Assembly: GCA_902773195.1 (NCBI GenBank)
Contig: CACYDL010000146.1
Span: 1 to 19,358 of the forward strand
From: an uncultured Lachnospiraceae bacterium
GTDB taxonomy: Bacteria > Bacillota_A > Clostridia > Lachnospirales > Lachnospiraceae
Reading direction: 5' to 3'
Length of the DNA: 19,358 bases
Made by a program: the position numbers and the translations under genes. Positions 1 to 6,926 of this stretch are shown here, in pieces (position 1 is the first letter of the stretch; each line of letters starts with the position of its first letter). Under the pieces are notes generated by a model. It saw only the letters and a program-made list of their open reading frames with translations, was not told the DNA's origin and did not search any database.

Positions 1-507
<507 letters not shown>

Positions 508-538
508 TCGACATAAACCAGAAAGAACGCCGGTGTGA

Positions 539-556
539 GAGAGCGCCGGCGCTCTC
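539..556 (+). terminator. GC-rich perfect palindrome after guaB, possible weak terminator
   Basis: An 18-bp perfect palindrome (GAGAGCGCC/GGCGCTCTC) lies 31 bases after the guaB stop and is followed by only a short ATTT. It could form a strong hairpin in the guaB transcript. Without a real T-run, termination is uncertain; it may instead protect the 3' end. Confidence 0.35.
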
Positions 557-633
557 ATTTGGAGAGGACAGGAGGCGGGCGCGGCGGAAGCGCCGGGCCG
601 GGATCCCTTGCCGGGAAGAAGGAAAGAGATCTG

Positions 634-1791
634 TTGAACGAGCAGCAGAGAAGAAAAAGAAAGAGGGAGCTCCGAAGGCGAAGACGGAGGAGGAGAAACG
701 CGGCCGTTATCCTGACGGCGGCGGTTCTTGTGCTGGCCGTATTTGCCGCGGGATCCGCGGTTCGAAGGCAGAGGAGGAGCCTCCTCGCCGGAGCGGAGGG
801 CGATATCATCGTTCTTTCCGGCGCCGAGACCGCCCACGCTCCCGGTGAGACGGCTGCCGTCACGCCGGCCGGCGCGGAGGCAGGGACTGCATCCGTCACG
901 GCTCCGGACGCCGCGGCCGGCGCGGAAGGAGGCGGGATGCCTGAGGGAAGCGCAGCTGCGGCGGCTGCGCCTGACAATGCAGCGGCTTCTCCCTCCGGGG
1001 CGGAGGGAAGATCGGACGGCGAAGTCATGACGCTGACGGAAGATCAGAAATATACCGGCGACCTGATACTGGTGAGCAGAAGCTGGCCCTATGATTTTGA
1101 AAGGAACAGCGAGGAAATCCAGCTGGTGAGAATCCTGGACGCTCAGAGCTTTTCCTATCCCGTCGAGAAGGAAGAGTTCATGCTGGCCAAAAGGGTCATG
1201 AAGAGCCTTGACTCCATGATCCACGACTGCGATCAGTATCTCGGGACCTCCGACACCGCCATATCGAGCGCCTACCGCTCGACGGAGTACCAGCAGGAGG
1301 TCTTCGACGAGGCCGCCGACGAATACGGCAGCGATTACGCCGAGGCCTACGTCGCCTACCCGGGATACAGCGAGCACCACACGGGCCTGGCGGCGGATCT
1401 GGGCATCATCTACGACGACGGCAGCGTCGGGACGTTCACCGACAGCGCCAACGCGGAGTGGATGGCCGCGAACAGCTACAAATACGGCTTTGTACGGCGC
1501 TATGCCGAGGACAAGACGGAGATCACGGGGATCAGCAACGAGTCGTGGCATTTCAGATATGTGGGAATCCCGCACTCGGTCTTCATGCACGAGAACAACT
1601 ACTGTCTGGAGGAGTATCTGGAGTACCTGAAGAACGGCACTTCGCCCTCCGAACCGCTCGTGATCGAATACAACGGGGAGAGCTATTCCGTGTACTACAC
1701 CTCGGAGAGCACGGTCCCCAGGCCCGGCCACCGCTTCGACGTGTCCGGAGACAACAAAGGAGGTTACATCGTCACGGTTCACGGTTCCTGA
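634..1791 (+). CDS. Membrane-anchored VanY-type D-alanyl-D-alanine carboxypeptidase (M15)
   Basis: It is a zinc D,D-carboxypeptidase predicted to remove the terminal D-Ala from peptidoglycan pentapeptides outside the membrane, leaving tetrapeptides. I chose the TTG at 634 because AAGAAGGAAAG precedes it at good spacing; the open frame runs back to a GTG at 535, but that stretch overlaps the palindrome after guaB. From the TTG (385 aa) there is an Arg/Lys-rich cytoplasmic N-terminus with eight consecutive Arg (14-21), one membrane helix (about 22-42), an Ala/Gly/Pro-rich linker to about residue 130, then the catalytic domain. Visible there are AISSAYRST, the SxHxxGxAxD motif as SEHHTGLAAD (H248, D255) and ESWHFRY (E303, H306), i.e. 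the zinc ligands and general base of the family. It fits with the L,D-transpeptidases and LD-carboxypeptidase downstream. Start choice is the main doubt. Confidence 0.9.
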   Translation: MNEQQRRKRKRELRRRRRRRRNAAVILTAAVLVLAVFAAGSAVRRQRRSLLAGAEGDIIVLSGAETAHAPGETAAVTPAGAEAGTASVTAPDAAAGAEGGGMPEGSAAAAAAPDNAAASPSGAEGRSDGEVMTLTEDQKYTGDLILVSRSWPYDFERNSEEIQLVRILDAQSFSYPVEKEEFMLAKRVMKSLDSMIHDCDQYLGTSDTAISSAYRSTEYQQEVFDEAADEYGSDYAEAYVAYPGYSEHHTGLAADLGIIYDDGSVGTFTDSANAEWMAANSYKYGFVRRYAEDKTEITGISNESWHFRYVGIPHSVFMHENNYCLEEYLEYLKNGTSPSEPLVIEYNGESYSVYYTSESTVPRPGHRFDVSGDNKGGYIVTVHGS

Positions 1792-1830
1792 CCATATCCT
1801 GTGCCGGGGTCCCGCGCTAAATGATTTGGC

Positions 1831-1859
1831 TTGAAAAAAAACGGCTCATAGGATACCAT
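1831..1859 (+). promoter_or_regulatory. Sigma-A type promoter for the regulator-purine-aldolase unit
   Basis: TTGAAA (1831-1836), a 17-bp spacer and TACCAT (1854-1859) lie in a stretch clearly richer in A+T than its surroundings. The -35 matches 5 of 6 and the -10 matches 4 of 6. A direct repeat CATAG-N5-CATAG (1847-1851 and 1857-1861) overlaps the -10 with a 10-bp period and could be a regulator site; that part is inference. Confidence 0.5.
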
Positions 1860-1898
1860 AGACAAGGTGCATTAAGTATTTATAGAGGGGTGATGGAT

Positions 1899-2132
1899 AT
1901 GATGCCGAAAATTTCGCTGAAGGCAGCTCGGGTCAATGTAAATATGACTCAGGATGAAGTCGCGAGAATGCTTCATAAGACAAAACAGACGATCGTAAAC
2001 TGGGAAAACGGTGTGACAGATATCAAATTCAACGACCTGAGGGCGCTGTCCGACCTTTACAAGATGCCGATCGAGTATCTGAATATTCCGGAGAAGCGGG
2101 AACGCGCCAGAGCCGGAAAAAACGAAGACTGA
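1899..2132 (+). CDS. Small Cro/XRE-type helix-turn-helix regulator
   Basis: A 77-residue DNA-binding protein made almost only of an XRE/Cro fold. The motif MTQDEVARMLHKTKQTIVNWE is the typical helix-turn-helix, followed by LRALSDLYKMPIEYL as helices 4-5 and a short basic tail. There is no ligand-binding domain. The start is taken at ATG 1899, since AGAGGGGTG (1883-1892) is then about 7 bases away; in-frame ATGs at 1893 and 1902 are alternatives. Its stop lies 11 bases before the purO start, and AAGGAG just after the stop serves purO, so the two are co-transcribed. The promoter and gene are more AT-rich than neighbours. Likely roles are autoregulation or control of the downstream purine genes; the target is not shown by the sequence. 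Confidence 0.85.
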   Translation: MMPKISLKAARVNVNMTQDEVARMLHKTKQTIVNWENGVTDIKFNDLRALSDLYKMPIEYLNIPEKRERARAGKNED

Positions 2133-2143
2133 AAAGGAGATCC

Positions 2144-2863
2144 ATGGAAAAAAGAAAAGCGGAAGAACTGATTGGAAGCAAGACCTATCCCGGACGAGGC
2201 ATTGTCATCGGGCGTTCAGACTGCGGGCGGTACGCTGTGACCGCCTATTTTATCATGGGAAGAAGCACGAATTCCAGAAACCGTGTATTCGTGACGTGCG
2301 GCGAGGGCATCCGCACACAGGCCTATGACATTTCCCTGCTTCAGGATCCCAGTCTGATCATCTACGCGCCGGTCAGGGTGCTGGACAGTTACACCATCGT
2401 GACCAACGGCGACCAGACGGATACGGTGTACGACGGTCTCGCGAAGGGGCTCTCCTTCGAGGAGGCCCTCGCCTCCCGCGTCTACGAGCCGGACGCTCCG
2501 AACTATACGCCCAGAATTTCCGGCCTGCTCGACGTCAGAGGCGGTTTTTTCTGCTACAAACTCTCGATCCTGAAGAAGGAGGAGGACACGGGAGACGGTG
2601 AGTGCTGCTGCAGGCACACCTATTCCTATACGGGGACAAATCCCGGGGAAGGCCGCTTCCTCAGCACCTATGTGGACGACGGCAGCCCGCTTCCGAGCTT
2701 CGAGGGAGAACCCGTGAGAATCGCCCTGGAGGGCGGGATCGACGAGTTTACCGAAAAGCTTTGGAATTCCCTGAACGAGGACAACAGGGTCTCCCTGTTT
2801 ACCAGATACATCCGTCTCGAGGACGGAAAGACGGAAACCAGGATCGTCAACAGACATCAGTGA
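2144..2863 (+). CDS. purO: IMP cyclohydrolase, PurO-type
   Basis: It is predicted to close the ring of FAICAR to give IMP, the last step of de novo purine synthesis. The 239-residue protein matches the PurO-type IMP cyclohydrolase family (first known from archaea), which is unrelated to the MGS-like domain of the bifunctional PurH. Signs are PGRGIVIG near the N-terminus, YFIMGRSTNSRNRVF, DPSLIIYAPVR, the TNGDQTDT signature and, later, TPRISG. The start at 2144 has AAGGAG 5 bases upstream. It is followed 28 bases later by a stand-alone AICAR formyltransferase, which lacks its own cyclohydrolase domain, so the pair replaces one bifunctional PurH. Residues 145-155 hold a short Cys cluster (GECCCRH) of unknown meaning. 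The family call is confident; activity is inferred from family and partner. Confidence 0.9.
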   Translation: MEKRKAEELIGSKTYPGRGIVIGRSDCGRYAVTAYFIMGRSTNSRNRVFVTCGEGIRTQAYDISLLQDPSLIIYAPVRVLDSYTIVTNGDQTDTVYDGLAKGLSFEEALASRVYEPDAPNYTPRISGLLDVRGGFFCYKLSILKKEEDTGDGECCCRHTYSYTGTNPGEGRFLSTYVDDGSPLPSFEGEPVRIALEGGIDEFTEKLWNSLNEDNRVSLFTRYIRLEDGKTETRIVNRHQ

Positions 2864-2891
2864 ACGCGGCTGACCGGCAGAAAGGAGAGCA

Positions 2892-4070
2892 ATGAAGGAA
2901 CTTGAACTGAAATACGGCTGCAATCCGAACCAGAAGCCTTCCAGAATCTTTGTCGATGGTGAAAACGAGCTTCCCATAAGGGTTCTGAACGGACGTGCGG
3001 GATACATCAATCTCATGGACGCGCTGAACGGGTGGCAGCTCGTGCGCGGCCTCCGCGAGTCGACCGGACTTCCCGCCGCGGCGAGCTTCAAGCACGTCTC
3101 CCCCGCCGGAGCCGCGCTGGGGCTTCCTCTCGACGACGTGCTGAAAAAGATCTATTTCGTCGAGGACATGGGGGATCTGTCGCCCCTCGCCTGCGCCTAT
3201 GTCAGGGCCAGAGGAGCGGACCGGATGAGTTCCTTCGGGGATTTCATCTCTCTCAGCGACGTTTGTGACAAGGACACCGCCTCGGTGATTCGCCGGGAGG
3301 TCTCCGACGGCGTCATCGCTCCGGGCTATACGGAGGAAGCGCTGGAGATTCTCCGCGCCAAGAAAAACGGCGCCTACACCGTGATCGAGATCGATCCGGC
3401 CTACACGCCGGGACCGGTCGAACGGCGGGACATTTTCGGCATCACGTTTGAGCAGGGCAGGAACGACCTGAAGATCGACGAAGGCCTTCTCAGCCATATC
3501 GTGACGAAAAACAGGGAGCTTCCGGATTCCGCGAAGCGCGACCTCATCGTCTCCCTGATCACGCTGAAATACACACAGTCCAATTCGGTCTGCTACGTGA
3601 AGGACGGCCAGGCGGTGGGAATCGGCGCCGGGCAGCAATCGCGGGTGCACTGCGTCAGGCTCGCCGGGAACAAGGCGGACAACTGGTATCTCCGTCAGTG
3701 CCCCAAGGTGCTGGAACTTCCGTTTGTCGACGGGATCCGGCGCGCCGACCGGGACAACGCCATCGACGTCTACATCGGGCCGGAACACGACGACGTTCTC
3801 AGGGACGGCGCGTGGCAGAGGCTCTTCAAGGTCAGGCCGGACGTGTTCTCCGAGGAGGAGAAGCGGGAATGGCTGGACGGAATGAGCGGGCTTTCGCTGG
3901 GTTCGGACGCCTTCTTCCCGTTCTCCGACAATATTGAGCGGGCCGAGAAATCGGGCGTCCGGTATATCGCCGAGCCGGGAGGCTCCGTACGCGACGACGC
4001 CGTGATCGAATGCTGCGACCGCTTCGGCATGGTGATGGCGTTTACCGGGATCCGGCTTTTCCATCACTGA
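2892..4070 (+). CDS. purH: Stand-alone AICAR formyltransferase (PurH transformylase domain only)
   Basis: It transfers a formyl group from 10-formyl-tetrahydrofolate to AICAR, giving FAICAR. The 392 residues correspond only to the AICARFT half of bifunctional PurH: the N-terminus begins directly with LKYGCNPNQKP, and no inosinicase domain precedes it. Catalytic Lys-His is visible as SFKHVSPAGAA (K67-H68), followed by DLSPLACAYVRARGADRMSSFGDFI, TQSNSVCYVKDGQAVGIGAGQQSRVHC and the C-terminal PGGSVRDDAVIE motif. AAAGGAG precedes ATG 2892. It lies directly after purO, the cyclohydrolase that would use its product, and guaB is nearby upstream. The ending FTGIRLFHH is the normal family end, so the gene is complete. 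Calling it purH refers to the transformylase activity only. Confidence 0.95.
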   Translation: MKELELKYGCNPNQKPSRIFVDGENELPIRVLNGRAGYINLMDALNGWQLVRGLRESTGLPAAASFKHVSPAGAALGLPLDDVLKKIYFVEDMGDLSPLACAYVRARGADRMSSFGDFISLSDVCDKDTASVIRREVSDGVIAPGYTEEALEILRAKKNGAYTVIEIDPAYTPGPVERRDIFGITFEQGRNDLKIDEGLLSHIVTKNRELPDSAKRDLIVSLITLKYTQSNSVCYVKDGQAVGIGAGQQSRVHCVRLAGNKADNWYLRQCPKVLELPFVDGIRRADRDNAIDVYIGPEHDDVLRDGAWQRLFKVRPDVFSEEEKREWLDGMSGLSLGSDAFFPFSDNIERAEKSGVRYIAEPGGSVRDDAVIECCDRFGMVMAFTGIRLFHH

Positions 4071-4115
4071 AACGGCTGAGCAGCCGCAGATTGTCTTACG
4101 AAAGGGAGAGAAGCT

Positions 4116-4952
4116 ATGCTTGCAAATCTGAGGGATGTTCTGATCCCGGCGATGCTGGAAAAACAGTGCGTCGGACACTTCAACGTCATCAATCTCGAGA
4201 TGGCGCGCGCCGTCATCGGCGCCGCCGAGGCGAATAACGCCCCGGTGGTCCTCGGAATCGAGGAGAGCCAGCTCGGTATCTGTCCGCTGGCGGACTTCGC
4301 CTCCTTCGTCGTCCCGATGGCGAGGCGGGCTTCCGTGCCCGTGGTCGTTCATTTCGATCACGGCCACACGTTTTCCTGCTGCATCGAGGCGCTCAAGCAG
4401 GGATTCACGTCGGTCAATTTCGACTGCTCGAGGGACGTTCTCGAGGTGAATACCGAGAGAGTGGCGGAGATGGTGAGGACGGCCCACGCCTTCGGCGCCG
4501 CGGTCGAGGCGGAGCTGGGCGTCACGCCCGACGTCTCCGAGCTCGGCGGCCCGGACGGCGGGACGGAGTACTTCACCGATCCCGAGCAGGTCGCGGAATA
4601 TGTGCAGAAGACGAATGTGGACGCGCTGGCCGTCTCGGTCGGTACCGCCCACGGGGAATACCTGACGACGCCGAAGCTGGACTACGACCGGATCAGGGCG
4701 ATTTCGGAGACGGCCAGGATCCCCCTGGTGCTTCACGGAGGCTCCGGCCTGTCGGACAGCACCGTGCGGGAGGCGATCAACAGCGGCATCTCCAAGATCG
4801 ATATCTTCACCGACGTGAATATCGCGTGCTGCCAGGGAGCGATCCAGGCCTGCAACGACGGGATTCACACGGCGACGGAGATGATTCCCTACGAGGTCCA
4901 CGCGGTGAGAGCCGTGGCGGAGGAGAAGATCAGGCTGTTCCTGAACCGCTGA
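4116..4952 (+). CDS. Class II (zinc) ketose-bisphosphate aldolase
   Basis: A class II aldolase that cleaves a ketose 1,6-bisphosphate (fructose or tagatose type) to dihydroxyacetone phosphate and an aldehyde. In 278 residues it shows GHFNVINLEMA at the N-terminus, HFDHG (D81 catalytic, H82 zinc), FDCS, VEAELG (E131/E133), SVGTAHG (H179 zinc), LHGGSGL (H207 zinc) and the phosphate-binding KIDIFTD. The size is nearer GatY/KbaY/IolJ-type and Bacillus-type enzymes than the longer E. coli FbaA. Substrate cannot be told from the sequence, so no symbol is given. AAGGGAG precedes ATG 4116, 45 bases after the AICAR formyltransferase with no terminator between, so it is probably the last gene of the purine unit; a strong terminator follows at 5005. 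Confidence 0.92.
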   Translation: MLANLRDVLIPAMLEKQCVGHFNVINLEMARAVIGAAEANNAPVVLGIEESQLGICPLADFASFVVPMARRASVPVVVHFDHGHTFSCCIEALKQGFTSVNFDCSRDVLEVNTERVAEMVRTAHAFGAAVEAELGVTPDVSELGGPDGGTEYFTDPEQVAEYVQKTNVDALAVSVGTAHGEYLTTPKLDYDRIRAISETARIPLVLHGGSGLSDSTVREAINSGISKIDIFTDVNIACCQGAIQACNDGIHTATEMIPYEVHAVRAVAEEKIRLFLNR

Positions 4953-5004
4953 GCCAGAAGCTCAGACAGACCGTCAGGGAACGAAAGCAGAAAGCGAACA
5001 AGTA

Positions 5005-5050
5005 AAAGAACCGGCGCGGCCGCCTGGAGGCGGAGCGCCGGTTCTTTTTT
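5005..5050 (+). terminator. Bidirectional intrinsic terminator between convergent aldolase and ilvE units
   Basis: AAAGAACCGGCGC (5005-5017) pairs perfectly with GCGCCGGTTCTTT (5035-5047); inside, CCGCC/GGCGG (5020-5024 and 5029-5033) closes a TGGA loop. A T6 run ends it on the plus strand, and the A-rich left flank gives T's on the minus strand, so it can stop transcripts from both sides. Confidence 0.92.
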
Positions 5051-5096
5051 ATCAGCGGTATGCTTCATGATCCCGCCCGGTCCTGGCCCGGGGCAG

Positions 5097-5210
5097 TTTC
5101 TTACAAGATCCCGCGGATTCATCCCGCAGGAAGGTTTCTTACAAGATCCCGCGGATCCGTCCCGCAGGAAGGTTTCTTACAAGATCCCGCGGATTCATCC
5201 CGCGGGATGA
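5097..5210. repeat. Three 38-bp tandem repeats in the ilvE 3' region, with a fourth copy inside ilvE
   Basis: Units lie at 5097-5134, 5135-5172 and 5173-5210, each beginning TTTCTTACAAGATCCCGCGG and differing at few positions. The next 38 bases (5211-5248) are a diverged copy that contains the ilvE stop codon and last codons. About 20 of 25 bases agree between the repeat core and the ilvE end. A more degenerate, shorter version seems to lie at 5064-5096. Each unit can form a small GC hairpin; unit 3 has a perfect 9-bp stem (ATCCCGCGG/CCGCGGGAT, 5181-5205 region) followed by T6. The period of 38 is not a multiple of 3, so this is not a coding repeat. No spacers are present, so it is not CRISPR. 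Confidence 0.85.
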
Positions 5211-5214
5211 TTTT

Positions 5215-6237
5215 TTACATGATCTCGCAGATCCAGCCCTCGGGGGCTTCGATCCGGCCCATCTGGATGCCGGTCAGCGTGTCGTAAAGCTTCTTCGTGA
5301 CCGGTCCCATCTCCTCCATTCCGCTGGGGAAGCAGATCTCTTTGCCGTGGTTCGTGATCTTTCCGACGGGGGAGATGACGGCGGCCGTTCCGCAGAGACC
5401 GCACTCATCGAATTCCTCCAGCTCGGTGAGAGGAATCTCGCGTTCCTCCACTTCCATGCCGAGGTAATGCTCCGCGACGTACTCGAGGGAGCGCCTGGTG
5501 ATGGAGGGAAGGATGGACGGGGAGGCCACGGTGACGAACTTGTTTCCTTTGATGAAGATGACGTTGGCGCCGCCTGTCTCCTCAACCTTGGTGCGGGTCG
5601 CCGAATCCGGATAGAGGTTCTCCGCGAAGCCCTCGGCGTGAGCCTGGACGATGGCGTGGAGGCTCATCGCGTAGTTGAGTCCCGCCTTGATGTGGCCGGT
5701 TCCGCGCGGCGCGGCGCGGTCAAAATCGGCGATCTTGATGGAGATCGGCTTGGCGCCTCCCTTGAAATAGGGGCCGACCGGAGTGGTCAGGATCCGGAAC
5801 TGGTAGTCGTCCGCCGGCTTGACGCCGATGACGGCGTTGACGCCGAACATATACGGACGGATGTAGAGCGTGGCGCCCGAGCCGTAGGGAGGAACATAAT
5901 CCGCGTTGGCCCTGACGACTTCCTTCACCGCCTCGACGAAACGGTCCTCCGGGAACGGGGGCATCTCGAGGCGCTCGGCGGAGTCGTGAAGCCTCTTCGC
6001 GTTGAGATCGGGGCGGAAGGTGACGATCCTGCCGTCCTCGGTGGTGTACGCCTTGAGACCCTCGAAAACCGTCTGGGCATACTGAAGGACACCGGCGCAC
6101 TCGGAGATCGTCACCGTGTGGTCGGATGTGAGGACGCCGCCGTCCCAGCTTCCGTTGGTATAGTTGGAAACGTAACTCTTTGCGGTCTCGATGTAGCCGA
6201 AACCAAGGCTGCCCCAGTCGATATTCTGCTTTTCCAT
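5215..6237 (-). CDS. ilvE: Branched-chain amino acid aminotransferase
   Basis: A fold-type IV PLP enzyme that transfers the amino group between glutamate and the keto acids of Val, Leu and Ile, the last step of their synthesis. The product is 340 residues from ATG 6235-6237, which has GGAGG six to seven bases upstream; a further in-frame start 8 codons earlier has no such site. Recognisable motifs are QTVFEGLKAY, FRPDLNAKRL, YIRPYMFG, GTGHIKAGLNYA with the probable PLP lysine K184, VEETGGANVIFI, SPSILPSITR and DECGLCGTAAVISPV. These match the longer BCAT subgroup common in Firmicutes. It has its own strong promoter directly upstream. The last codons (GWICEIM) overlap a diverged unit of the 38-bp repeat found beyond the stop. 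Confidence 0.96.
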   Translation of the reverse strand: MEKQNIDWGSLGFGYIETAKSYVSNYTNGSWDGGVLTSDHTVTISECAGVLQYAQTVFEGLKAYTTEDGRIVTFRPDLNAKRLHDSAERLEMPPFPEDRFVEAVKEVVRANADYVPPYGSGATLYIRPYMFGVNAVIGVKPADDYQFRILTTPVGPYFKGGAKPISIKIADFDRAAPRGTGHIKAGLNYAMSLHAIVQAHAEGFAENLYPDSATRTKVEETGGANVIFIKGNKFVTVASPSILPSITRRSLEYVAEHYLGMEVEEREIPLTELEEFDECGLCGTAAVISPVGKITNHGKEICFPSGMEEMGPVTKKLYDTLTGIQMGRIEAPEGWICEIM

Positions 6238-6342
6238 GATTTTCCTCCGACAAGTATACATGTGTGTCCGGGGCTTCTGAAAACGGAGCTGACGCGTCCG
6301 CGGCCCGGGGACCCACGCTGGTGAAACTGTAAACTGTATCTA

Positions 6343-6370
6343 ATTATAGACCCTGAAAAATGAATGTCAA
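6343..6370 (-). promoter_or_regulatory. Strong sigma-A promoter of ilvE
   Basis: On the minus strand TTGACA (6370-6365) and TATAAT (6348-6343), both perfect, are separated by 16 bp. The expected start near 6336 gives a leader of about 100 bases. I see no T-box or leader peptide in it. Confidence 0.85.
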
Positions 6371-6378
6371 AGAAAGTT

Positions 6379-6693
6379 TTATTTCTTCGCGTACTTTTTC
6401 AGGTAGAAGACGTAGCAGGCCAGGGCCGCGATCGTGATTCCCACGGAGAGAAGGCTGATCATGGGGTAACGGTCCTTCAGGACGAGCTGCAGGATCTCCA
6501 TCAGAAGAAGCACGACGCAGAAGATCAGGGACGCCCGGTGCATCTTTGCCTTGTCGTAGATGTCCTCCTGCGGGCCGCCTCCGTTCCCTCCGAAGAGCCG
6601 GATCATGAGATCCCCGTTGCCCGTGAGAAACATGAGGATGCTGAGAACGAGGACGGCGATGATGAACAGATCCAGAAAATTGAGGGTAGTCAT
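6379..6693 (-). CDS. Small three-helix membrane protein, function unknown
   Basis: A 104-residue hydrophobic protein with predicted membrane helices at about 6-24, 54-72 and 78-98. The first loop holds GNGDLMIRLFGGNGGG and then DIYDKAKMHR; the C-terminus is Lys-rich (LKKYAKK), which suggests a cytoplasmic end. The layout and the YDKAK motif recall the DUF3784 group of small Clostridia membrane proteins, but the match is loose. The start ATG (6693-6691) has GGAGG about 7 bases upstream, and a promoter lies at 6759-6731, so the gene is likely real and expressed. It is followed on the same strand by ilvE, whose own promoter begins only a few bases after this stop; read-through into ilvE is possible. 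No function can be assigned. Confidence 0.8.
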   Translation of the reverse strand: MTTLNFLDLFIIAVLVLSILMFLTGNGDLMIRLFGGNGGGPQEDIYDKAKMHRASLIFCVVLLLMEILQLVLKDRYPMISLLSVGITIAALACYVFYLKKYAKK

Positions 6694-6730
6694 GGGAAAC
6701 CTCCTTGCAGGGAACTGACTGACAGCTGCT

Positions 6731-6759
6731 ATTTTAAATCAAATCATCCTGATGCGCAA
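6731..6759 (-). promoter_or_regulatory. Promoter of the small membrane protein gene
   Basis: On the minus strand TTGCGC (6759-6754), a 17-bp spacer and TAAAAT (6736-6731) stand about 38 bases before the start codon. The -10 matches 5 of 6 and the -35 begins with TTG. Confidence 0.6.
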
Positions 6760-6764
6760 GTTTG

Positions 6765-6797
6765 CAAAGAAAAGGGCTTTCCGGCCCTTTCTTTGTG
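6765..6797. terminator. Hairpin terminator-like element between two divergent genes
   Basis: CAAAGAAAAGGGC pairs with GCCCTTTCTTTG around a short TTTCCG loop, with one extra A in the left arm. A- and T-rich arms make it symmetrical in both directions. It sits between the minus-strand promoter at 6731-6759 and the plus-strand promoter at 6825-6853, upstream of both genes, so it ends neither of them. Confidence 0.6.
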
Positions 6798-6824
6798 CGA
6801 TTCGTTGAACTTTCCGCGGGATAT

Positions 6825-6853
6825 TTGACATTCACGAACCTGAAAGATAAGAT
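6825..6853 (+). promoter_or_regulatory. Promoter of the nitroreductase-family gene
   Basis: TTGACA (6825-6830, perfect), 17 bp and TAAGAT (6848-6853, 4 of 6). The leader then holds a GC hairpin, GCCGCGG/CCGCGGC (6895-6913), ending 13 bases before the start codon, where it could limit ribosome access. Confidence 0.6.
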
Positions 6854-6926
6854 AATGTAGTACTATTATACGCTGAAACAGTGAACGTCTGGAAGCCGCG
6901 GATGCGCCGCGGCGTGATGGAAAAGA

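Noticed and set aside
535..633. GTG start at 535 for the VanY gene
   Set aside because: The added residues are Arg/Gly-rich, cross the palindrome after guaB and have no ribosome site; TTG 634 has a good one.
2847..4901. 684-codon open frame on the minus strand opposite purH and the aldolase
   Set aside because: It is the mirror of strongly coding plus-strand genes with clear families; Arg/Asp/Val-rich with no recognisable motif. High GC makes stops rare in this frame.
5097..5210. CRISPR array
   Set aside because: Units are directly adjacent with no unique spacers, and one unit overlaps the ilvE stop.
6238..6342. T-box or leader-peptide attenuator before ilvE
   Set aside because: No T-box sequence, no specifier stem, no run of Leu/Ile/Val codons, and no terminator hairpin in the leader.
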